From Pteria penguin (Eukaryota; Mollusca; Bivalvia; Pterioida; Pteriidae), in assembly GCA_035048485.1 (NCBI GenBank), contig CM068593.1, forward strand, positions 5,589,151 to 5,653,150: DNA of 64,000 nt, in the 5' to 3' direction. Below, piece by piece: positions 45,701 to 60,700 of the stretch. Positions within the stretch are counted from its first letter, which is position 1, and every line of letters starts with the position of its first letter. The notes under the pieces were generated by a model. The model was not told the DNA's origin, did no database searches, and saw nothing but the letters and a program-made list of their open reading frames with translations. The translations under genes and the position numbers were made by a program.

Positions 45701-48700
45701 TCTTATGGCATTACTTGTCTTTCAGCAATGAACACAAATATCCATCTACAGATCAAAAACGATAGAAGCCGGATACCATATACACTGATTATTTACCATT
45801 ATTCAAATCCTTATTATGACAACAAGTTTGTACATGCATATCTTCAGAGATGCCTAATGTGACAACTTATTGACATCTTATGAGATTCCAAGTCCTAAAT
45901 CTTGACCCTTACAGTTTATTAGTGTTTTAGAAGCTGATCTTGACCCTTACAGTTTATTAGTGTTTTAGAGGCTGATCTTGACCCTTACAGTTTATTAGTG
46001 TTTTAGAAGCTGATCTTGACCCTTACAGTTTATTAGTGTTTTAGAAGCTGATCTTGACCCTTACAGTTTATTAGTGTTTTAGAAGCTGACCTTGACCCTT
46101 ACAGTTTATTAGTGTTTTAGAAGCTGACCTTGACAGCCTGTTGGTATCTCTTCAGGTTCTTCTCCATTTCTGCTTTGGCTCTGTTAGCGGCATCCAGCGA
46201 TACTTCTAATTCGTTAATGTCAGACTCAAGCTTCTTCTTAATCCTGAGAGCATCAGCCTTACCCTTAGATTCTGCCTCAAGACTGGCCTGCATGGATTCC
46301 ATAGCACGCTGGTGATTACGACTGAAATCAAAATCATTCATAAGGGTAATATAAAATGTGGACTTCAGATGATGAGTAAGAAATTCACAATTATGAAATA
46401 ACAATTGATGTTTTGCACAAAATAGATGTAGTTAACGAAGAAATGTGATATGACTTTCAGTCGATCTTTATACAACTGTTTTTGTCCTAAGTTTAAATGT
46501 ATCTATCACATCATGTACACAGTCAATATATGGTCATGATTAATGTATTACCTTGATAATTTAGTTGTTTTGATGCTATAAATTCCAAACATTATGGAAG
46601 AGTAGTCCTTAAAGAAACCCGTAATCTTAATACAAAAAGAATTTAAATATGCTAAATTCTAAGGTTTTTATTTTTCAGTTATTAAATCATCATAGATTTC
46701 TTACCGAGTGTTCTCAAATTCTTCATCTTTTTCGCGAACTCTTTTGTCAATTTCAGCACGGACTGTAGATACTTCCATTTGGGCCCGCATAACTTTGGCT
46801 TCTTCCTGTTCTAAAGCACTCTCTGCTTCCTCAAGAGCGGCCTGTAGCTCTTCCTTTTCAAGTTCCAGACGACGTTTTGCTTTCTCGACTTCGTGTACAC
46901 TGCGTCCACCCTCGCTCAATTGATCTGTCAGTTCGTGGATTTCATCTGTGAAAAGAACCATCATTATCTGCCTTATGTTAATTACATAATACAATGTATG
47001 TACATACTGATATAAAGACATAGATTCAGTAGACATCTGGGGGATCATTAAATGTGTGTGATACTATCCCTCAGGGGGGAAATCCCATAGACATTAGAAT
47101 GGAAAAAAACTAAGACAATCACAGAAACGTACCATAACGGTCATTCTGCTCTCATAGAAGAGATATGGAACAGGTATTAATCAAGAAGCAGGTTAAAACA
47201 CCAACAGAGAAATTTTTGTGGTTTAGATGTCTTTAAGTTACATTATATATGTGTTAAACTTTCGAAAATCTGGATATGCAAAATGGATTTTTTTTCAGGT
47301 CATCTGCAAACGAAATTGAATTATTCGAGATGTTGTATCCTCACTTTCTTTCATCACTCCTAATATCTATCTTAATTCAATCGTATATATGTTCTTATAC
47401 ATGTGATACCGCCAGTCCTTACAGAAATGAAATCAAACTTACCAGAGAGGTTTTTGTTTTCCCTTCTGAGACCCTCGATGGTGTCATGGCTCTCCTCATA
47501 TTGAGCTTTAGCACGATAAACTTCGGTTGACAATTTCCGATTTTCAGCTCCAGAGTTCTCAAGATCTTTCTCGAGATCTTTGACTTTTTGTTGCCATTCT
47601 GCAATGGTCTTGTCGAACGCCCTTTGTTTCTTCTCCATATTGTTAGCATTTGTGTTAGCCTGCCAAGACATACCAATAACTACTCAAAAATATCACTTTT
47701 ATTGCATGATTATTGCTATTCATTGAAGACATTTGAATGAGATAACATAAACATTAAATGCCTTTTATTGTGGGTGCTTACCATCTTTCAAACCCTTTTT
47801 AAAAGTTTTACAATAGTTTTACAATTCAGATTACCCGTTCAGCCTCGATCGCAAGATCTTCCATTTCCTGTGTCATGCGCATCTTCTGTTTCTCAAGGCC
47901 AGATATTTTGACTTGGGCTGCTTCATTAGCTTGTTCTGCATCCATCAATTTAGCCTGAAGCTTACGTCTAAAATTTCCACAATGGAATAATGTTAATTTT
48001 ACAATCAATACTGTCATATACTCTTTATATCTACTACTGAAATCAAGTGCTAAACATCTTTATGACTGCATGAAACTAATTTCTCTCTTAGAGGTATATA
48101 TTTTATATGATATTCAGTAACGGGATGAGCATACACATAAAATTTGAAAAATAAAATAGGTTTCTTATTCAAAATAATATAAAACACATAAACCTGTACT
48201 TGTCTTTGAACCAGGTTTCCATTAAATCTTAATTTTAGTCTGATGATATATTATACATACATGCTGATACATATCGACAATGGTCTTTTTATATATTTTT
48301 ATACAGTCGATTTACTGATGCAAATATTCTTCAGTGAATAATAATTTACTTTGTGAATACAATAATTATAACGTGGTTTGAATAACAGAGTGTGATAATG
48401 TTCGAAATGCATACTATTAAAGAACTAATTGGGGTTTTACGCCCCTTTCAAAACTTTCCAATCACAAATTGAATCCCAATTAAGACTCTTTCATCACTCC
48501 ATTTACCTGGCTTCCTCTATCTCTTCTGCACGTGCGCCACCCTCAGAGTCCATTTTGGCACGGAGTTGCTGAATTTCATTGTTGGCCTTCGAGAGCTGTC
48601 TGACCATTTCGGCCTTAGACTCTTGCTCCTCCTCTAGCTGCTCACGAACCGAGTCTAGATCAGCGGCAAGGTTACGAACCTCAGATTGCGCTTTCTGTCG

Positions 48701-51700
48701 GAGCTAAAATAATGATTTAATATATTTAATAAGTATAGAACACACATATATCACTTTAGTGCACACTACAAGTACAGAGAACTTAAGTTTCTATTTCAAA
48801 AAACAACACCCAGTACAGAGAACTTAAGTTTGTATTTCAAAAGACAAATTCCCCCAAGGGAGAACTTAAGTTCGTATTTGATAACACAAATTCCCACTAC
48901 AGAGAATTAAGTCTGTATTTCATAACACAAATTTCCATTCCAGAGAATTTAAATTTGTATTTAGTAACACGAATTTAAACACATGATTTTTTTATGTATG
49001 TCTATTAATTTCATTCTATTGTTTTCATTGACATATACATACTCTTGTTTCCTCCTCCAACTGAGATTTCAGTTCCTCAATCTGTTGCTGAAGTGATTGT
49101 TTCTCTCGCATAAGGGCATTAACTTTGCTTTCTGATTCTTCAAGCTGACGCTGTAGGTCGTTGGATTCACCCTGAAGGCGCCCCTTCTGGTTTGAAGCTT
49201 CAGCAATAATTCTGTTAGCCTCTTCAATCCTACCATTGGCCTCTGATAATTGGGATTCCAGGGTTTTGATAGTTTTTTCTGCTTGTCCCTAATAAATGCA
49301 TTATCCATAAAAACTATATAATGATGTAATGATTGATTTCTGGATAGAGGCTATTCATAAATCTTCCTTTTTATAATGCATTTTAACAGTTTGAATATTA
49401 TATTCTTTGTCTTTTGTGTCACTTTCCATTTAATATAATCTAAATTTATTTGTTACATTTTTGCAGTTTTATAATAATTTGTTTTTCATGGAAAATGTAC
49501 ATCAGTGTCATTTGTATCTATAAAAGTATAATAACAATGAAAAAGAAATTAATAGGTAAAACAAGCAGTGGTTATCCTGATGCATAGGACTATGACCAGT
49601 TTGAGTAAAGTAGCTCAAATAGGAAGAATTTACTATTGTTGTCCACTATTTCACATTGTTTTTCAGTAATTTGATACCTTATTTTTGTTGACAAACATTA
49701 TCTGGCTATTAAGATCCTCAATATCGGCCTTCAGCTGAGCCTTCTCTTTCTCCGTGCTATTTATAGACAAGGGTACAATACCAAGGTTAATTATCTAAGT
49801 ACCGTTAATAAAAGGGCATTACTAAAAGTGTTTGTAAACAACAAAACAATTTCATTACAGAAAACAAATCCAAAATGTTTGAGTATCCCAGTGTTTACAA
49901 ACACTTATACAGTAGGGATGATACATGTATTAGAAAGATGCGTTCTGTCACTTGTGATAAATGGAAACTCGCATTGTTTAAATGAACTTGATGTTTTACA
50001 CATCTTATGAAAATGCAATATCCAATGAGAAAACGAGACTGTCTGATATTTTTGTTAAATGTCGGATTCTGTCAGTACATGATTGATATTACTAGACTTT
50101 GTAATACATCAAACATACAGGACGTCAAATGAAGCTTCACAATAGGAACTTCATAAAAACAAAATAGGTGAGAAGGTGAGGTCTACAAGGTACAAATGCT
50201 AGCTACAACTACAAAACAATCAGACGCTATTCTATACATGTATGGTATGCTAGTACCTTGTTTTTCATAACGTGTTGAAGCTGCATTTGGAAATCATCCA
50301 ATTCTAATTTCAAAGACTGTTTTTCTTTTTCAATTCTGTAATTTGCCATGATGTTGTGATGCAATGGTTATATCAAAAGGAAATAATATAAGTGTATAGA
50401 AGGGAATGTTTTTCATCATAAACCTATAAATAATGTAGTATTTTCATAAAAATATGACTGAAGATCTATTAAAAATAAGATGTGCTGAGAGGATGTTGAA
50501 AATGTTTATGTCATTAAACTTACCGAGATTTCGACTTTTGGAGTTGGTCGATTTGGTCGGCCATTTCATTTGCAGATTCCTGCTGTTTCTTACGAAGGGC
50601 AGCGACTTGGGCTTCGCTATGGAGTGTTTGTTCTTCCAGATCACGACGCAGTTTCATCAACTCATTTTCACGCTTTTTGTTAAGTTCAATCTGAGCAGAT
50701 GTTGCACCGCCTGCTTCGTCCAGTCGTTCACCTAAGTCGTCAAGTTCACGTGCAAGTTCTGCTTTCTGTTTGTCAGATTTGGACCTGGCTTGACGTTCGG
50801 CCTCCAGTTCCTCTTCCAACTCTTCGATTCTGGCTTCAAGTTCCTTTATCTTTCTCATAAGTGCTGCAACTCGACTCTGTTCATCTTCTAGGCGGGAATT
50901 CAGACTACCAATCTCCTGGTCCTTCCTATAATTATATGATCAATTATAAAACTATAAAACCTAGTCAATGATGTGTAGTGTTGAAGGAAGTAAAGAATTA
51001 AAAAATTACAAAATTTTGGAGAAATTATCAATTCTAATTTTGACTGTACTAGAAGTGATCCTCACTGTAAAATTTAAAGATTATAATTTAGACTGAATAT
51101 TTGAATATAAAAACATGTATACATGTGGTCTCATGCTAGTGACAGAGATAATATTTCTTTGATTTCCATGTGACATGGTTATACATGACTCACTGCTTAA
51201 CTTACTTTCTAACGGTTCCCTCAAGGTCACTCTTAACACGTTCTAAATCCTCAACTGCTCCCTGGGTTGATTTGAGATCCTGCTCTAATTTCCTCTTTGC
51301 TTTCTCCACGTCGGCACGGACTTTCTTTTCACGTTCAAGGTTATCTTCCATCTGTGATGTTAGACAGCAAGAATTGAAAAAGTAATCTTAAAGCATTGTG
51401 TGAAACTTTACTCCCTTGAAAATGTACAATAGTTACATTTTGAAACTTAATTTTTTCAACGACAATTGTGATGAACTGCAATAAAATTTTAATACAATTG
51501 GATTTTCATGATATATAAAATAAGATGACAAATTATTTCTATTCACATCATTATGTTATATATATATTTATCATCATGCATATGATAGTAGCAAAGAAAT
51601 TAAGTTCAACAATGCACTTACTTGGCCCTCAGACACTTCAATTTATAAAAACTATCACATGAATGTAATAACATTATATTATTTTCAAACTGACCTCATC

Positions 51701-54700
51701 TAATGTGGACTCAAGTTTCTGCTTGAGTTTGTTGAGATGGTTACACTTCTCCTCCTCCTTGGCTAGATCTTCCATTGTCTTCTTGTGAGCTTCATCCATG
51801 CCTTTCTTGTCCTTGCCTAGACGGGCAATCTGTTCATCCATCTGGGCCATCTCATCCTGCAAGGTCTTAATCTGTGTGTCGCGAGTATTTTTCTCCTGCT
51901 CAGCCTGTAGGAAACATTTATTTTTTTTTAATATGAATGACCTGAAAGGAGACCTTATAGAATTCAAAGCGGAGTGTCACAATACTAGATTTTCCCTTTG
52001 AAATCATTAGTTTATGCTACATTTCTGATGAGTGTGTGAAGACGAAAATAAGTGACAATTGAAGACGTCCATAACACCTTTATTACTCATCTCATTGCTG
52101 AGAATGTACGGAGTTAATTTGGTGCTACAACATACCTTGATTACTGTGACAATTGGTCCACATTATCACAACATTTTACTGTAGGCTATGTATAATAACA
52201 TAATGTAATTGCTTTGATAAATAGTCAAATTTAAAGGTAAATTTATATGACTATACATTTTTCTGTCTGTAAGATTTCTAAATCTTTACATTATATTTAA
52301 AAGAGATTTGATAAAATAAGAAAAATATCTACAGGAGTACTTAAAACAACTAATGATACCTGTATTAGAATATGCTCTTATGTCTGCTAAGTACCAATTT
52401 CATTTTGTCCAGTTTTATTTATTGTGATGAATACTGATTACTTTATTATGATGTCATTATGGAGAATGAATCAATTGTGTTCGCATTGGCAAGTGAGTCA
52501 TTATTTTTATGATCATGTTCGCAAAAAATAATTCAATTTGATAAAAACTTTGGTCAGCGAATCATGTACTGTGTTAAACACATTGACGAGTTAACCACTT
52601 ATTGTAATGTTTGATTTGGCAAGTGAATAACTTATTGCTCCGAAAGGTAATTAATTATTCTGACAAATTTAAGACCTTGCTGAGAGGGTCAATTATTATG
52701 CTGCAACTGTTTGACTTCTTGTGTAAAGTGTTATTATCTTAGTATCACTCTTTAAGATTCTTACCTTGGCCAGAGAGTTTGATTATCTTAGTATCACTCT
52801 TTAAGATTCTTACCTTGGCCAGAGAGTTTTCAAGATCTTCAATGTCTTTTTTCAGTTCACCGGCTTCGGCTTCCATCTTCTTCTTGATGGCTTCCAGTTC
52901 AGATGCTGCGTCTTCCTCATCCAGTAGACGTTCTTCCATGTCCTTGAGTTGCTGTTCATAGTCCACTTTCTGATTGATCAGACCCTCAATACGTTCCTCA
53001 GCATCGATCAAACTATCCTGTTTATTATATAAAGGTATATTAAATAAGGAAGAAAAAATATCTAAAGATATCTGAAAGAGCTCAATATTGCCACTGGGCC
53101 TTCTGTTGAAAAAATATGAAACTACATGAGGACTCTGATTCTGTGGATTGTACATATTTTAATAAATAAAGTTATTTTCTGGCAAATGCTTATCGAGAAT
53201 ACACATTTTCATTTACATGCGTTAGATATAATCGTTGGGACCTGAGCAGAGTCAAATATAGCAATCCTTCCCTTTAACAAACTTGGTGCTGCATGTTGTA
53301 AAGATGCAGTATGCCAAATACGACGACGCCATTGTGGCTTGTGATTCTTGAAATAAAAAATTTGAAGATATTTCCTTTATAACCATTTATAAATAACATC
53401 AACCTGTGGGGCAGGGTAAACAATTGTCACAGGGCCTTCCCTTGAACAAAATTGATACACATACAAGTAAAAATGTAAAGAGATTAAGGATGATTGATGA
53501 CGGAAAATGCACCTTCGGTTAAAGAAAACTTAAAACCAACAAAAACTCCCAAAACTTTGCAACAAAACATGTTGATATTTTAACCTGGTTGGTTTGAAGT
53601 TGTAAATAAATATCATTCTTCTGTTCCATCAACACAACATTTTGTTCTTCCAATTCCTTCTTGATCTTCTCCAGTTTCTTCATTTCCTCTGCCATCTTTT
53701 CCATTTCTTCAAGTTTTTTCTTCATTTCTTCTTCTTGACGAGCGATGTTCAACATAGGCTTAACCTGAAATAAAACACTCTCAATTAACAACATGAATAT
53801 GAGTTAAATGAAAGAGAAGAGAGTAAACATCTGACCAAGATGTATGACACAAATCACATACACATAAAACATGATAATAGTAAAATTAACACAGAAAACG
53901 ACGTCACAAAAATATTTGATTGTACTGCAGTTACGATACCGACTTAGGACAATCAATTAAAATAACAAAAGTCACTCAATTGGTGTAGTTAAAGTATGTT
54001 TTATGGATTTGCTAAAATGTGCACTGTTTCATACAAAAATATCTTTAATACATATCAACTACCCGGTAGGTCTAATATAACTTACTCTTGCATAGAGTTT
54101 CCACCACTGCCAATTCTTCAGGACAAGCCACTTCCTTATATTTCTCTGAATAATGGATAAACCAGTTCTGAAATGAAATAATTCTTTCTATAGACTCCTT
54201 ATTTGACTGCACATTAAAAGAATATAAGAAAAATCATGTTCTGAAAATGTTTCTTTATGAGGAAAATAGGAAAAACAAGAAATTAATTCATTAACTATGT
54301 CTCATACAGATTAATGAACTTTTCACATACAGAATGAAAAATAATTCAGAAAAAAGAAATGCATTATTTAAATTGTAAATCAATATCTAGTTCAAATATC
54401 AAAAACTGAAAATGACACTCGATATAAATACATGTATATCTAATACTCGAATAACCAAATCCCACTTGTTATGTTACGATTCAAAGAATTTCGAATCAAA
54501 TTCGGGGAAATAAGTTTTTCCTCATGAGTGTTAGGAAAGCATCTTTGTGTGTAATCAGTTTTTGTGTTTTATTGAAGACTCAAATAAACTAGTAAATTTT
54601 GTTGAAATCTTCTTTGCTTTTGTTTCAGGTTTTCAAATTTAGGGTTATTACTTAGAAAAATACTAAATAATGGGGAAAACCATGCCATAGAGGGGTTATG

Positions 54701-57700
54701 GCATTGAGTGTGTTCATCACTTATTCTGAAATATGAAAAACTTGTCATGTATGTTTAGAAAGTATTTGTCCTGTGTAGATTGAAGCAACTTCTTAGTGAT
54801 CTTCAATAAACATTAATAAAATAGTTAACATCAATTATCATAGAATCATTCAGGATGATTATTTGCTTTTACTATTATTTTATCATTATTATTATTATCA
54901 TTATATTTCATTTTTTGTTTTATTCTGTGTTGGGTTTTGTTTGTTTATTCTATTTTTTGTTTCTTGTTAGTTTTGTTTTAAGGTTTTACTTTTATTGTCT
55001 TTTTGGAAGCTTTTATGCCTAAATGGTAAACATTTATAGGCCATGAAATTCAAACCAATAAGCATGAGATACCTATATTACAGATAAATTACCTCTGATC
55101 TTGCAATTTTTTGTAGCTTTTCCTTGTGAGATATCCTCGTATATGAGCCTGGAACATAGTGATGATCTTAGACAGACGCTCATCGCGCATTTCTTCCAGC
55201 ATACCCAACACACCAGCCTTGAAGAAGACTTTAGTATTACCAAGGCGATATTCTGCTGGATCCAGCTGCAGAGCCAAAAGGACTTTCTCGCTGACAACTT
55301 TACCATCAGCAAATCCCTCAGGAATGGCGTTGGGAGCCAGGATAGAGTATCTTGAATATACATAGATAATGGTATTAATGTTACAGGTAATTTACATATC
55401 ACTATGATACATTAGAATAAGAAGATTCAAAGGAGTAAGAAAATGTTGTACAAAGAGTATCTGTCTTAAATCTATATATACTTTAGAATAGTCTGAATAA
55501 AGAAGTATAATAGATATTATACAATATATATTAGCATCATAGTTTACATCTTTCATCTTTTTACCTCTGTTTGAATTCGGCATAGAGAACTCTACTGGGG
55601 AAACCTTTACGACAGATACGGATTCCTTCCAGTACACCGTTACACTGGAGTTGGTTCAGCACCAAATGAGCATCAATCAATCCTAGACAAAACATAAAAC
55701 CTGATACACTGTTTTGCTTTTCACTTTATTTATTAAAGAATGGAAAAAGACATCTGAGCCAGCTGTATGACAAAGTCCCCATGGAAATGCAAAGTAAACA
55801 AGAGCATTTGATGGTAATATAGTTGCAGTACTGACTAAGAACAGTCCATTGAAATGTCCATAGTCACTCTAAGAGAAATGTCCATAGAGTCACTCTCAGA
55901 GAAATGTCCATAGTCACTCTCAGAGAAATTACGGTACATTTCATACAATGAAATTTCTTAAAACTACAGTTGAGCCAACTTCTTTATTTCAATGATCTGC
56001 TTCACATTTCTAACATTTCTCTTCCCATACAAGGCATTGTTATGATGTCAAGGATAATGAAATTCTCAAGCATCAGATATTCCTTTAAGATGTTATGATA
56101 TGTCGAAGATGTGCGTTATAAGGTTTCTGTAATGTTATGATATGAAGACATGTGTTATAAGGGTTATAAGGTTTCTGTAATGTTATGATATGAAGACATG
56201 TGTTATAAGGGTTATAAGGTTTCTGTAATGTTATGATATGGAGACATGTGTTATAAGGGTTTTAAGGTTTCTGTAATGTTATGATATGGAGACGTGTGTT
56301 ATAAGGGTTATAAGGTTTCTGTAATGTTATGATATGGAGATGTGTGTTATAAGGGTTATGAGGTTTCTGTAATGTTATGATATGGAGACGTGTGTTATAA
56401 GGTTTCTGTAATGTTATGATATGGAGACATGTGTTATAAGGGTTATGAGGTTTCTGTAATGTTATGATATGAAGACATGTGTTATAAGGGTTATGAGGTT
56501 TCTGTAATGTTATGATATGAAGACATGTGTTATAAGGGTTATGAGGTTTCTGTAATGTTATGATATGGAGACGTGTGCTATAAGGGTTATAAGGTTTCTG
56601 TAATGTTATGATATGGAAATGTGAGGTATAAGGGTTATAAGGTTTCTGTAATGTTATGATATGGAGATGTGTGTTATAAGGGTTATAAGGTTTCTGTAAT
56701 GTTATGATATGGAGATGTGTGTTATAAGGGTTATGAGGTTTCTGTAATGTTATGATATGGAGACGTGTGTTATAAGTGTTATAAGGTTTCTGTAATGTTA
56801 TGATATGGAGACGTGTGCTATAAGGTTTCTGTAATGTTATGATATGAAGACATGTGTTATAAGGGTTATGAGGTTTCTGTAATGTTATGATATGAAGACA
56901 TGTGTTATAAGGGTTATGAGGTTTCTGTAATGTTATGATATGGAGACGTGTGCTATAAGGGTTATAAGGTTTCTGTAATGTTATGATATGGAGACGTGTG
57001 TTATAAGGGTTATAAGGTTTCTGTAATGTTATGATATGGAGACGTGTGTTATGAGGTTTCTGTAATGTTATGATATGAAGACATGTGTTATAAGGGTTAT
57101 GAGGTTTCTGTAATGTTATGATATGGAGACGTGTGTTATAAGGGTTATAAGGTTTCTGTAATGTTATGATATGGAGACGTGTGCTATAAGGTTTCTGTAA
57201 TGTTATGATATGAAGACATGTGTTATAAGGGTTATGAGGTTTCTGTAATGTTATGATATGAAGACATGTGTTATAAGGGTTATGAGGTTTCTGTAATGTT
57301 ATGATATGGAGACGTGTGCTATAAGGGTTATAAGGTTTCTGTAATGTTATGATATGGAGATGTGTGTTATAAGGGTTATAAGGTTTCTGTAATGTTATGA
57401 TATGGAGACGTGTGCTATAAGGTTTCTGTAATGTTATGATATGGAGATATATGTTATAAGGGTTATGAGGTTTCTGTAATGTTATGATATGAAGACGTGT
57501 GCTATAAGGGTTATAAGGTTTCTGAAATGTTATGATATGGAGATGTGTGTTATGAGGTTTCTGTAATGTTATGATATGGAGACATTTGTTATAAGGGTTA
57601 TGAGGTTTCTGTAATGTTATGATATGAAGACATGTGTTATAAGGGTTATGAGGTTTCTGTAATGTTATGATATGAAGACATGTGTTATAAGGGTTTTAAG

Positions 57701-60700
57701 GTTTCTGTAATGTTATGATATGGAGACGTGTGTTATAAGGGTAATAAGGTTTCTGTAATGTTATGATATGGAGACATGTGTTATAAGGGTTTTAAGGTTT
57801 CTGTAATGTTATGATATGGAGACGTGTGTTATAAGGGTTATAAGGTTTCTGTAATGTTATGATATGGAGACGTGTGCTATAAGGGTTATAAGGTTTCTGT
57901 AATGTTATGATATGGAGACATGTGTTATAAGGGTTATGAGGTTTCTGTAATGTTATGATATGGAGACGTGTGTTATAAGGGTTATAAGGTTTCTGTAATG
58001 TTATGATATGGAGACATGTGCTATAAGGTTTCTGTAATGTTATGATATGAAGACATGTGTTATAAGGGTTATAAGGTTTCTGTAATGTTATGATATGAAG
58101 ACATGTGTTATAAGGGTTTTAAGGTTTCTGTAATGTTATGATATGAAGACATGTGTTATAAGGGTTATAAGGTTTCTGTAATGTTATGATATGAAGACAT
58201 GTGTTATAAGGGTTTTAAGGTTTCTGTAATGTTATGATATGAAGACATGTGTTATAAGGGTTATAAGGTTTCTGTAATGTTATGATATGGAGATGTGTGT
58301 TATAAGGTTTCTGTAATGTTATGATATGAAGACATGTGTTATAAGGGTTATAAGGTTTCTGTAATGTTATGATATGGAGACATGTGTTATAAGGGTTATA
58401 AGGTTTCTGTAATGTTATGATATGGAGACGTGTGCTATAAGGTTTCTGTAATGTTATGATATGGAGACATGTGTTATAAGGGTTATAAGGTTTCTGTAAT
58501 GTTATGATATGGAGACATGTGTTATAAGGGTTATAAGATTTCTGAAATGTTATGATATGGAGACATGTGTTATAAGGGTTATAAGGTTTCTGTAATGTTT
58601 AAGTTTACCTGGCTGTTTCTGTTCGTTGGGGATGATACAACGCACAAAGTGAGGATGTGTACTGTATAAATTCTTCATCAATTTGTTCAGTGACTCCTAC
58701 AAAGTAATAGATATATTATCAATCTAAAATAGATTATTTTAACTAAATACGACACATCGCTAACGAGTAGCTTATATTAAATTTCATTTCATTGGAGTAT
58801 TTTTTCTCGGACGGTTTATTTATCAGTAATGCATGATTATGGGTCTCAATTCTTTTGGATTTTATCAAGTTTGTTATTATTCATAATATTCGTTTTTTTA
58901 AGTATTGCATCATGATAAGTAAATTATAATCTGGAAGACAAGAAAATACAAGATAACAACATTGTCGAAAAAGTTTCAGATATCAACTTACTCGAGATCA
59001 AATTTTATATGTCAAACGAACCTTGCAAGGAAATTTGACTTGAATGATAGAATAAACCAGTCAAAAGCACATACTCAGTTACATATTTATGACTTAGGTA
59101 TTGTCTTATTCCATCGAAATGTACATGACACGGAAGGGTGCTAAAATGTAAAGACATTTGTTGCTATCCATTTTTCAGAATCAGTTGTTTTTCAGTCTTC
59201 ATACTCAGAATTCTCAATTGAATAGCCTGGGTCAGAAGTTAAACCAATTGTCTGATACAATTCTACATCATTATTAAATGTCAGTTATCAGCATATACAA
59301 ATGTTCTTGGCAATTACTGAAGTATTTATTATCCTGATTAAATATCAAATTAAATTATAGAAAATGCATTAGTTAATGTTTGTCCAATGTTTTCAACAAT
59401 TTATTGAAATTATTCATATGTTTGCCACACTGCAGTGATATCGTATTTTACAGTAAGAGTTCAGATGTTTTCTGGTTGAGACACATACTTTTTCGCATTC
59501 GTAGTGGGTGTAGTTGACAGGACATGCCTACTTCTACTGGTCACCCGATCTTACCCATCATTTTCAGGGTACATGAATGTCTCATTCATGTACATTGTTG
59601 CAAGTGCCACAGCAATATAGATCCAATTACCTTACTATCTGGCATTAAATATGTTAAACATCATAGTAAATACTGATAAAGTAGTCTTCACCTTATGGAC
59701 GGAAGAGATGGTTTGGAAGGCAGATGACTTCTTTTTCTTTTTGGTGCCACCATCACTGGCAGGTTCAGCAGGAGCAAACAGAGTCTGAACCAGGTGCTCC
59801 TTAGAGTGACCAAGCAGCTCTACAACGTTCTCATTGATTGGATCCTTGTTTTTCTCCAGCCAGTTGGTAATACTGTATCCCACCTGTTAAGAAAGGAGAA
59901 AACTGAATTGTTTGAAAATAGATAAGAGATGACTGTTATTTTTTATCGAGTATGTTTTTAACTTGTATACTAGCTTATGAAAAAAAGACAAACCACTCAA
60001 AATCTCCACAAATTGAAGTGTCTTCACATTCAAACCATGTAATGGCATGTTGCATACATGGTATATTCCCAATTCACACATGGAAAGAAAATGAAAACTT
60101 ACACTTCCAGCATAATGGAAAAGAGTGAAGTCAGGTGCAGGTATGCCAGCACGTGGCGCCTTTCCTGGTTTTCCAAAGTTGGGTGATTTGCCCATGTGGT
60201 TGGCATATAACTTGTCCTTGAAAGATTTGTCATCGGCCTTGGGGAACATACACTCTTCCTCAAGGATGGAAAGGATACCCATTGGCTAAAATACAAGATA
60301 ACATTATTAAGAAAGTCATACTGTCATATGAATATTTGTAAATAATATGTATCTAAGATCATTCATTGTACCTTTAACATAGAATGAACTCATTCATATA
60401 TTTTAAAATCATGAAATTGTGAAGTTTTTTCTATTCTGAAAGATATGTACTTCTTACAGAAAAAGTGATAATCAATTCTGGAATTACTTACAAAACAATT
60501 TTTCAAATCAAATTCTTTATAGAAAACACGTTACAGGTTTACATTTTGTATTTACAAGCACTGGATATTGATGCTTGTTTGATTATGTATGTATCTTATA
60601 TTTACTTACTATTTGTTTTCTTATATTTACTTATTATTTGTTATCTTATATTTACTTATTATTTGTTATCTTATATTTACTTATTACTTGTTATCTTATC

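Noticed and set aside
46130..52961. Plus-strand Ser-rich ORFs opposite MHC rod exons
   Set aside because: These are antisense shadows of coiled-coil coding sequence (Glu/Leu codons read as Ser/Phe/Leu on the other strand).
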